A stretch of DNA of 47,295 nt. Source: Parachlamydiales bacterium (GTDB taxonomy: Bacteria > Chlamydiota > Chlamydiia > Chlamydiales > JAEYWL01). A model generated the notes under the pieces. That model was not told the origin of the DNA. It saw nothing but the letters and a program-made list of their open reading frames with translations, and did not search any database. The stretch covers positions 1-47,295 of the forward strand of contig JAGVLX010000045.1 of assembly GCA_020054065.1 (NCBI GenBank), read 5' to 3'. The number at the start of each line of letters is the position of its first letter. Position 1 is the first letter of the stretch. This document shows positions 8,516-15,697 of this stretch, piece by piece. The translations under genes were made by a program, and so were the position numbers.

Positions 8516-10087
8516 ATGGCGATACCCGATGTAGGCGGACGCGCAGGTCCGGGAAGATCTCAGCAACCTGAAGTGTTTGAAATGCAAACTAGCGCACAAG
8601 CGCAAGTGGCCAAGGAAGGATTGGGAATGTTCCCAAATACCTTGGAAGTACCATTCACTCAGTTAGGAGGAAATGTTTGGAAATACTCTGCCAACTCCTC
8701 TAAGCCCATGCTGAATGCCAGCGTCATGGTTGGTATCCAACATCCCGGTGAAGAAAAAACGACCGAGTTGGAACAAAAAACGTACGAAAAAATTGTAAAG
8801 GAACTATCGCTCAAGATAGGCGAAAAACTTAAACGGAATAAACGGTTAGACCCGGAAGACCAAGATCCGCGATTGATCATCTTGGAGCTAGTGCTGCGGT
8901 TTCTAGCACGTTTGGTCACCTACTTAACGCTTGCAGAACAAGTGAATCCAGAAAGCTATAAGGAAACGAATAGTGAAAACCTGAAGATGCCGCTTAAGTT
9001 GTTTACATCGACGCTAGAAGCAATTCATAGCGCCATACAAAGTTATAAGCAATCCCTTGCTCATCCCAAAATCCGACTAGAACTGCAGACGATGATCAAG
9101 GAAAATATAAGTATTTTAGAATCTGTCCTGAAGGCAGGAAATGAAGTTATAAAAACAGAAGGAAAAAACCAGCAAGAACGGTTGCAAAAATTATTACAGA
9201 TGCTGATTGGGCTGCAAACCAGCATTCGCCAAAAGAAAGTGATCTACGCATGCGACTTAACCGAAACACTGATTACAGTCCTGATTGACAAAGCCGCCGG
9301 ACTCCTTATCGGAGCAGGACCTGCAATCTTATTTTTCTCACTGGTCCTAGCAGCAGAAGCGATGCCTGAATATATGGGTCACAACTTAAATGCTATCTTG
9401 TCCACGCTAAGCGGATCAGATGCATTGAATGCAACTCAACGGTACTACATGAACATTATCGCGCAAACTGTGGTTCCGCTGTTTACTGTGATCATGATTG
9501 AAGCAGCAGGTATCCCTCGTTTGAGCGGAAACGTGATCAGTTCGGAGATGTCGGAACGGATGGAACACTATATGACCTTTGCCGCGACTTTAGGATTAGC
9601 CCTTGTTGCAAATACAAACGGAATCTCGACCGTCAATAACATCCTGTTTGAAGAGCTGAAATGCCCAAAAAATATTGGACTTCTTGTCGACCAAGGGCTG
9701 GCATTTTTGACATGGAATATCCTCCTGATCGCAGGATCCAAAGGAGGGGGAGAAATTAAATCGGCCGATCCTTTGCTGAAAGGCAATAAACAATCGATCT
9801 GCCAGTGCTTAGCCCAAATCAAACAAGGGTTGGATAACATTGAAGGGTATGCCGGGGCGCGATCGATGGCCTCATTATGCAAACAAGCCGAATTTGCAGC
9901 CGGAAAGTCAGATGCCAAAGGATACATTGAGGTCATTAAAGAAGCTTTAAAGTCAAAAGAATGGAAGCTCGATCAAGTACAAGAAGAATGCGAGCAGTTG
10001 ATTGCAAGCACAATACCTTATTTGCGCGGTTGCTACCGCGCGCTAGGTGTAGCAAAAGCCACAACGGTGATCAACCAGGCCGCATAA
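8516..10087 (+). CDS. Membrane protein of unknown family (523 aa) between two translocator chaperone genes
   Basis: Not recognised. The N-terminus (1-60) is polar and Gln/Ser/Pro rich like a T3S signal region; residues about 75-250 are helical and charged; then come hydrophobic stretches at about 262-287 (LLIGAGPAILFFSLVLA), 310-335, 350-365 and 395-412; the C-terminal 110 residues are soluble and helical. A polar N-terminus, internal hydrophobic segments and a chaperone gene on each side suggest a third translocator or a host-membrane-inserted effector. The ribosome binding site is weak (GAGTGA), and the start sits just after an inverted repeat. An ordinary bacterial inner-membrane protein is the alternative. 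Confidence 0.75.
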   Translation: MAIPDVGGRAGPGRSQQPEVFEMQTSAQAQVAKEGLGMFPNTLEVPFTQLGGNVWKYSANSSKPMLNASVMVGIQHPGEEKTTELEQKTYEKIVKELSLKIGEKLKRNKRLDPEDQDPRLIILELVLRFLARLVTYLTLAEQVNPESYKETNSENLKMPLKLFTSTLEAIHSAIQSYKQSLAHPKIRLELQTMIKENISILESVLKAGNEVIKTEGKNQQERLQKLLQMLIGLQTSIRQKKVIYACDLTETLITVLIDKAAGLLIGAGPAILFFSLVLAAEAMPEYMGHNLNAILSTLSGSDALNATQRYYMNIIAQTVVPLFTVIMIEAAGIPRLSGNVISSEMSERMEHYMTFAATLGLALVANTNGISTVNNILFEELKCPKNIGLLVDQGLAFLTWNILLIAGSKGGGEIKSADPLLKGNKQSICQCLAQIKQGLDNIEGYAGARSMASLCKQAEFAAGKSDAKGYIEVIKEALKSKEWKLDQVQEECEQLIASTIPYLRGCYRALGVAKATTVINQAA

Positions 10088-10110
10088 GTTAAAAAGAAAG
10101 GAGTCATCAC

Positions 10111-10770
10111 ATGGAACCAGAAAAAAACGAAGCCGAAGGCGCACTTGATGATGCGATGATTAACGAAGTACAATCTTCGGCAGCTAACTATGAAAAAGTA
10201 ATCGAAAAAGGAACTCGAAACGTCGTTGACAACATGTTCCAGCGCGGGATGTTGTTACGCGATGCATCCGGTATGGGACCGGAACGGGCTGAAGCGCTTT
10301 ACGCCGAAGCCTATCACCTGTTCAAGATCGGAAAGTACAGGGAAGCACAGGCACAATTTATTACCTTGGTGACTATGAACCCGTACGAATTCAAATATAT
10401 GTTTGGACTCGCCTCGTGCTCGCACCTGTTGAAAAAGTATGAAAATGCAGCCGACCTCTACATGCAAAGCGCCACACTCGAAAAAGACAACCCTATCCCC
10501 TATTTCCACGCTTCAGACTGTTTTTTCAATACGAAGGATACATTTGCCGGTGTTGCCGCATTAAACATGTGCGTCAACTTATGCGGTGACAAACCGGAAT
10601 TTGCCATTATTAAAGACCGCGCAGAAATAATGATTAAGAGCCACCCCGTTGAAGAGATGGACTTGAAACTGGACGAAGAAGACGCCAATGCACTGAAAGA
10701 AGCTACCGCCAATGCCAATATCGAGGGAACTCAAAGTCAAGAAACAAAACCAAAAACCACTAATCAATAG
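10111..10770 (+). CDS. SycD/LcrH-type TPR chaperone (second copy)
   Basis: A 219-residue protein with the same three-TPR core as the first chaperone: EAYHLFKIGKYREAQAQF, then FGLASCSHLLKKYENAADLY, then PYFHASDCFF. It has a longer acidic, Glu/Asn/Thr-rich C-terminal tail. A good AAAGGAG ribosome binding site precedes it. It lies 27 bases upstream of the CopB-like translocator gene, so CopB-like and CopD-like proteins are its probable clients, as for Scc2/LcrH_1 with CopB and CopD in Chlamydia. Confidence 0.9.
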   Translation: MEPEKNEAEGALDDAMINEVQSSAANYEKVIEKGTRNVVDNMFQRGMLLRDASGMGPERAEALYAEAYHLFKIGKYREAQAQFITLVTMNPYEFKYMFGLASCSHLLKKYENAADLYMQSATLEKDNPIPYFHASDCFFNTKDTFAGVAALNMCVNLCGDKPEFAIIKDRAEIMIKSHPVEEMDLKLDEEDANALKEATANANIEGTQSQETKPKTTNQ

Positions 10771-10797
10771 CATGATTGAGGATTAGGAGGAATTTTT

Positions 10798-13173
10798 ATG
10801 GGTATTAATTTCGATACAGGAAATATGAACTGGGGACAACTTGGATTATCAGAAGCCCCACCAGCACCGCCTCCAGGAACTGGGTATAATTTTGGAGACA
10901 GCTATATCTTCACGACCGATGCGGGCGTGACGATGGTGATCACACCTGACTCAGACAACCCTTCCCCACCGCCCCCAGGACAAAAGAACTACAAGCTGCT
11001 CACCGTAAACCAAGATGGCACCCTGAATCAAGGTGTGAACATCTTTGCACCTAACGACACCCAGGTCAGCCAAGTCATCCAGTATGTCGCGGCTGAAGGA
11101 GATTTCAACAGCGTCGCAGGCGATTTCAAAAAAATCCGCGATTCGCAAGGGGGTAAAGTCGATAACCTCGTGGCAAAACTGAAAGAATCTTATGTGAACG
11201 GTTCGCCACCAATGGATCCCGCAGCAGCCGAACTGCAAGCAAAAGCGGACGTTGTGCAAATCCTTAGAAACTTTGCCGCATCAAATGGCCTGGATTTCGA
11301 TCCCGATAATCCCGATAGCAATGTAATCGACCTCGCATTTTTGGAAGCGTATGATGCACTGGAAGGCCAAGGGATTGATGTAAGCTATGAAAAAGCAGTG
11401 ATCGTCAACAGCAACTATACCTTAGCTATTAACTATGGTAGACGGGATGGCATCAACACTTTCAATAAACTGGCTAGCCAAAATCCATCAGTGAACGCTT
11501 TAATGTTAGCTTACAAGAATGATTACATGGAACAAGGATTCAGTGAAGTAGAGGCACTGATCCGTGCCAAAACGGATGTCGCAGCTTATGTGCATGAGTT
11601 TTTTGACGAAAGCGGATCATTCTTCCCACCAAGCAACTTGACCGGAAGCGTCAACGTTGACCTAGCTGTGACAGCAGGCTTGAATGATCTAGTCGCTAGT
11701 GGAAAAATTTCCCCATTCACAGCCGATCTGCTTATCGCCAACGCGACAGTTGGATCCGTATTACCAGCCTGGGTTGGTGCTACCGACAAAGTGACTGATA
11801 TCACGATGGACCACCTTAGCGAACTCGCTTTGACAACAGGAATGCGCAGCCAACTAGACGTTGCAGATGCTCAAATTGACACAATTAGTGGATTGATCGT
11901 TCAAAGCAATTTGCCTGAAGGTGAAAAAACTTTGATCTTGGATTATTTGAAATTGATCAAAGCATATATCCAAGAACTGAAACTCGCCCTCGATAAGATT
12001 GATGAAGTGTACGCTCAAAAGGCACATGAGTTGTCAAATTTATCTGTTGAACAATCAAGGGACGCCTTCAAAAATAGCATGGAGCAACTAGCTAAGCAGA
12101 TCGAAGCGCACAAACCGAAACCCTGGTGGAAAAAATTCGTTATGATTTTCGTCGCGATCATCGTGTCCATTGTGGCCGTTTTAGCTGCACCGTTCACTGG
12201 AGGTGCTTCTTTAACTGCTATGGCTGCTGTCATCGCAATCACAATCGCATTAACCGTTGTCACCACTGTTTTGCAGATGACCGGTATCCTTGAAAAAGGT
12301 TTCGCAGCGATGATGCAAGGGCTCATGAAGGCCATGGGCGATAGTATGCCGGATTGGGCGAAAAAATTAATCATCGGCATTATCATGGTCGTTGTCATAG
12401 CCGCCATCATGGTCGCCACGATGGGACGCGGAGCAAGCGCAGTTGGCGCACTCGTGGGCGCAGCATCTGCTCAAATCGTCACCGCAACCGTCAAAATGGC
12501 TGCCTTGCAAATGGGCATGCTGCTATTGACGAGTTCAGGAGCGATTAACGGTATCGTGGCAGGTGTGATGCACGGTTGGGCTAGCGATATGGCGATCGCC
12601 ATCGTCAGCGCTGTCGTAACTGTCATCGTTGCCGTTGCTGCAATGGCTATCGGTATGAGATCAATTGCGAATGCAACCAGCAACACCGTCGACAATCTCA
12701 GTAGAACAGCCACACGGTTCGAACGAACCCTCGAAAGAGCGCTGCTAAGTATTGACCGGGCAATCACTCGCGCCAAAGACTTCCTTGGAATTCAATCAGA
12801 TGTCGTTCGAAACCTGCAAAACGTTAAAGACATTTTCATCAGCTACAAAACAACGATATCGACATTCCTTAACGGAGCAGCTCAAATTTTAGGTGGAGTT
12901 GGCAGCGTTCTTGAAGCCACTTTATACACCATACCTAAAGCTAAACTGCAAGAGCAGATCGGCGATCTCGAAGCAATCAAAGAAACGATCAAAGCGCTGA
13001 TCAAAATGTTGCAAAAACTGGTCGAAAAATTGCTTGGAGCCGAAGGCGGTGTACAGAGTGTTATGGAAGATATCAAAGGCTTGGCTGAATTGTTCAATGG
13101 CATTCTTAACGGAATGCAGAACGTTTTGGCTAACTTGATGAGAATCCAAACTGCTGGACCGAGTAATGGATAA
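10798..13173 (+). CDS. sctE: T3S major translocator, CopB/SctE-like (YopB/IpaB family)
   Basis: A 791-residue protein with a polar, Pro/Gly-rich N-terminus, a helical region to about residue 440, then hydrophobic segments at about 446-495 and 519-545, more at 550-620, and a C-terminal coiled coil (690-780). The segments starting PWWKKFVMIFVAIIV and WAKKLIIGIIMVVV, separated by a short amphipathic stretch with MQGLMKAMGDSMPDWAK, are the classic hydrophobic core of YopB/IpaB/CopB translocators, which insert in the host membrane. It is larger than Chlamydia CopB (about 490). It is followed after 20 bases by the CopD-like gene. Start has a strong AGGAGG site. Confidence 0.85.
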   Translation: MGINFDTGNMNWGQLGLSEAPPAPPPGTGYNFGDSYIFTTDAGVTMVITPDSDNPSPPPPGQKNYKLLTVNQDGTLNQGVNIFAPNDTQVSQVIQYVAAEGDFNSVAGDFKKIRDSQGGKVDNLVAKLKESYVNGSPPMDPAAAELQAKADVVQILRNFAASNGLDFDPDNPDSNVIDLAFLEAYDALEGQGIDVSYEKAVIVNSNYTLAINYGRRDGINTFNKLASQNPSVNALMLAYKNDYMEQGFSEVEALIRAKTDVAAYVHEFFDESGSFFPPSNLTGSVNVDLAVTAGLNDLVASGKISPFTADLLIANATVGSVLPAWVGATDKVTDITMDHLSELALTTGMRSQLDVADAQIDTISGLIVQSNLPEGEKTLILDYLKLIKAYIQELKLALDKIDEVYAQKAHELSNLSVEQSRDAFKNSMEQLAKQIEAHKPKPWWKKFVMIFVAIIVSIVAVLAAPFTGGASLTAMAAVIAITIALTVVTTVLQMTGILEKGFAAMMQGLMKAMGDSMPDWAKKLIIGIIMVVVIAAIMVATMGRGASAVGALVGAASAQIVTATVKMAALQMGMLLLTSSGAINGIVAGVMHGWASDMAIAIVSAVVTVIVAVAAMAIGMRSIANATSNTVDNLSRTATRFERTLERALLSIDRAITRAKDFLGIQSDVVRNLQNVKDIFISYKTTISTFLNGAAQILGGVGSVLEATLYTIPKAKLQEQIGDLEAIKETIKALIKMLQKLVEKLLGAEGGVQSVMEDIKGLAELFNGILNGMQNVLANLMRIQTAGPSNG

Positions 13174-13193
13174 TTTATATAGGAGAAATGCAT

Positions 13194-14828
13194 ATGGGTA
13201 TCGAAAACACACCACCACCAACAGGCGGACCTGGCGGAACTGGATCACTTCCGCCAATGACACTGTTCGATTTTTTAAAGGGTACGTTTGCGACAGGGAA
13301 CCTTACGCTTTCACAACCTACGGGTGCAGCTACGCTAGACCAAGGAGGATACTCCTTGGTCTTAACCGACGTGAGAAGTGGCACTTCCCTAAGTTTTGAG
13401 ATGACACCTCTGAGTCAGTTTCCTCAGCTTAGCCTTCCTGATTACGCGCGTATTCCTGATGATGAAACGGGGACACTTAACCCGTGGCTACGTGCCGCGT
13501 ATCTGCCAGCATTGCTATCGATTTTAGCAGAAGTGGCAGCTGCGATGGCAAAAATGAAATTAGGCGACGGCCTAAATAATGCAGCCCTAACTGTACAAGA
13601 ATTTAATCTATCGGTCGAATTGGGAGAAGAAAAACGGGAACAATACCAATTGGAAGCAAAAAAATTGATTACTGAAGCCGTCACCCAAATCTTATCCGGC
13701 GTTGTTTCGATGGGCATGGGTATCTTTTCTTTAGCCCAAGGCCCAAGAATGATGGGTGAAAGAGCTTACAACCGAGATTTAGCCACTGCTAAAGATAATC
13801 CGTCGTTTGATGCAAGTTCATTTAAAAAACTCGATGCTGCAGAAATAAAACTTTCGAACGCCAAAGCGAATTTAGCTGCCGAACAGAACAAAGCTCCAGC
13901 AGCATCGCAAAGATTTGCAGAAGCTTCAGACAATCTTAAAGCAAAAGGAAGGATAGAACTCGAGAAAAAAGCAGAATTTGAACAAGCGCAAATCAGGCAG
14001 AATAGTGCCCAAGCCGATCTGGATTCAGCTAAATTAAATCAAGATGCCTTGCGATCTCGAGTACCCCCAGCAACTGAAATCGAAATTAGAAATGCAGATA
14101 GTGCTGTTGTTGCTGCCCAAGCAAAATTAGACGCTGCTAAATTAAATACTACACAAGCAAAAAATGATTATGATGCAGCAAAACGTGATTCAGGAGCGGC
14201 ACTTTCTGAATATACCGCAGCGGATCTTGCTGTCAGAGAAGTTGCAGGAGGACCCGACCCTGAAAAACTAAAAGCTTTGCAAAAAGATGTCAATGCAGCC
14301 CAAACTGCAAGAGACGACCTGCTCTCTCCAGGACCTGGTATCAATCAAATTCAAAAGCGTATCGATAATCGCATGAAAGAAATCAAATCTGAATTCGATG
14401 CGGATACGACTGTTGTCTCCGGTGATCGACAACTCGCATTGAAAAATAAAATTGAAAACGATCCTGAATTAGGCAGATTGAGAGAATTGCAAACGAACAA
14501 GCAAGCTTTTGTTGACGACCTAATCAAAAATAAAGCTTCAAATATAGATACAAGAACGCAAATGTTTAACGCTGCTGTCAATGCGATGAACGAAGCTTTC
14601 CAATCCATTGCAAAAGGTGTTTCTAACATGATACAAGCTTCGATCACAATGGACATTGCAAACGTTGCCTATAACCAATCTGTGACCGAAGGCGCCATCA
14701 AAGTGATCGACGCAACAAAACAAGTGTTGAGCGAATCGATCAAAAACTTTGGTGAAATTATCTCTAACTTAATTCAAGCGATGCTGAAAGCCGAAACCGA
14801 TACAACTTCCTCATTCAAATTCCAATAA
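13194..14828 (+). CDS. sctB: T3S minor translocator, CopD/SctB-like
   Basis: I prefer the ATG at 13194 (544 residues) over the in-frame ATG at 13188, because AGGAG at 13181-13185 is then 8 bases away instead of 2. The N-terminus is Pro/Gly rich; a hydrophobic helix is near residue 104-118 and another at about 167-183 (LSGVVSMGMGIFSLA); a very long Ala/Lys/Asp coiled coil spans about 200-400; a C-terminal helical part (450-540) is rich in Ile and Ala. Position after the CopB-like gene and one or two short hydrophobic segments fit the YopD/IpaC/CopD partner. The extended coiled coil is unusual for the family. Confidence 0.75.
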   Translation: MGIENTPPPTGGPGGTGSLPPMTLFDFLKGTFATGNLTLSQPTGAATLDQGGYSLVLTDVRSGTSLSFEMTPLSQFPQLSLPDYARIPDDETGTLNPWLRAAYLPALLSILAEVAAAMAKMKLGDGLNNAALTVQEFNLSVELGEEKREQYQLEAKKLITEAVTQILSGVVSMGMGIFSLAQGPRMMGERAYNRDLATAKDNPSFDASSFKKLDAAEIKLSNAKANLAAEQNKAPAASQRFAEASDNLKAKGRIELEKKAEFEQAQIRQNSAQADLDSAKLNQDALRSRVPPATEIEIRNADSAVVAAQAKLDAAKLNTTQAKNDYDAAKRDSGAALSEYTAADLAVREVAGGPDPEKLKALQKDVNAAQTARDDLLSPGPGINQIQKRIDNRMKEIKSEFDADTTVVSGDRQLALKNKIENDPELGRLRELQTNKQAFVDDLIKNKASNIDTRTQMFNAAVNAMNEAFQSIAKGVSNMIQASITMDIANVAYNQSVTEGAIKVIDATKQVLSESIKNFGEIISNLIQAMLKAETDTTSSFKFQ

Positions 14829-14837
14829 GGGGTTCAC

Positions 14838-14870
14838 GACGCCGCGGCAGCCATGCCGCGGCGTCTTTTT
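14838..14870 (+). terminator. Strong intrinsic terminator ending the translocator operon
   Basis: GACGCCGCGGCA (14838-14849) pairs perfectly with TGCCGCGGCGTC (14854-14865) over a four-base loop, followed by TTTTT. This separates the exported-protein island from the apparatus operon. Confidence 0.93.
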
Positions 14871-14893
14871 GAAAAGAAATTGGGATAAAAAAT

Positions 14894-15031
14894 AGCATGC
14901 GAAGCATGCTTTGGGAGTGCGGCGCCTCGGCGCCGCTTTCAATCGCGTGACTGGTCGAGCATAGAACCATGACAAGTCATGAATCCAAAGCGGTGCCAAG
15001 GCACCGCACTCCCAAAGCGCACTACGTGCGC
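14894..15031. repeat. Nested REP-like palindromic element, copy 1
   Basis: Five perfect small hairpins stand in line: AGCATGC/GCATGCT (14894-14910), GCGGCGCC/GGCGCCGC, CATGAC/GTCATG, GCGGTGCC/GGCACCGC and GCGCAC/GTGCGC (15017-15031). A perfect 13-base outer repeat, TTTGGGAGTGCGG (14910-14922) and CCGCACTCCCAAA (15004-15016), brackets the middle three. A related element is at 30.68 kb with the same AGTGCGG frame but different palindrome cores. Confidence 0.85.
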
Positions 15032-15052
15032 GTAAAAAAGCGGAGCTGATTT

Positions 15053-15451
15053 ATGCTACTGAAACAGTTTATGACACAATTGAAAGAAGAGATGGGACAA
15101 GAGTTTGCCGGAACAGAACCCGGCACTTATGCAATTCCCTATGACGACAATACCGAAGTCACCATTGCGGAATCTCCGCAAGGCATGGTGCTCCATTGCG
15201 ATATCTGCCCGATCCCCGAAGACCACAACGAAGCTTTTTTAAGCGACGCGTTATATGGGAATTTATTCGGGCAAGGCACTGGCGGCGCAGTTCTAGGCCT
15301 TTCTGGCGATCATTCGACCTTAACCCTCCACTGGGAAGGGGGTAGTGATTTGACCGAATACAGGCACTTTAAAGCGGTTTTAGAAGATTTCTTAAATACG
15401 GTTGATTTCTGGAAAGCTGAAGCTTTAAATACCTCAGAACCAAAGAAATAA
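15053..15451 (+). CDS. scc4: Class I T3S chaperone, Scc4 (CT663)-like
   Basis: A 132-residue acidic protein with the size and alpha-beta pattern of CesT/SycE chaperones (helix, strand TYAIPYDDNTEVTIAE, strand MVLHCDICP, helix, GAVLGLSGDHSTLTLHW, C-terminal helix). It is directly upstream of sctD as CT663 is in C. trachomatis. CT663/Scc4 works with Scc1 on the gatekeeper CopN and has also been reported to bind RNA polymerase and sigma66. Whether the second activity holds here cannot be read from sequence. Start supported by GGAG seven bases upstream. Assignment rests on position and size as well as sequence. Confidence 0.8.
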   Translation: MLLKQFMTQLKEEMGQEFAGTEPGTYAIPYDDNTEVTIAESPQGMVLHCDICPIPEDHNEAFLSDALYGNLFGQGTGGAVLGLSGDHSTLTLHWEGGSDLTEYRHFKAVLEDFLNTVDFWKAEALNTSEPKK

Positions 15452-15454
15452 ATA

Positions 15455-15570
15455 AATTCACCACTGAGCCAATGAGATCACTGAGAGAATATGAGATAGG
15501 GAGGATAGTAAAATCCCCTCTCAATTTTCTCATATTTTCTCACTGATCTCACTGGCTCAGTGGTTATTTA
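15455..15570. repeat. CACTGAG-type inverted repeat, copy 2 (near-perfect hairpin)
   Basis: Arms of about 43 bases, beginning CACCACTGAGCCAATGAGAT on the left, match with only a handful of differences and enclose a short loop. RNA from either strand would form a very stable hairpin. It lies in the gap between the Scc4-like and sctD genes and may act as a terminator or processing site. Confidence 0.85.
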
Positions 15571-15615
15571 TGAAACAATGACTAAAATTTTAAAAAATTT
15601 ATTAATAATTCAAAA

Positions 15616-15644
15616 TTGTTGTATTATTGAGTTATATATATTTA
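15616..15644 (+). promoter_or_regulatory. Possible promoter of the T3S apparatus operon
   Basis: TTGTTG, a 17-base spacer and TATTTA lie in an AT-rich stretch upstream of sctD. The match is moderate and other registers are possible. Confidence 0.35.
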
Positions 15645-15697
15645 CTGGATATGGTTACTTAAACTTCTAATGCAAAACCCCAAGGGAATATTGAACT

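Noticed and set aside
12015..12419. Long open frames antisense to the CopB-like gene (and similar ones opposite sctD, sctC, clpX)
   Set aside because: They mirror the hydrophobic or biased codon use of the real gene, have no ribosome binding sites and show no recognisable domains.
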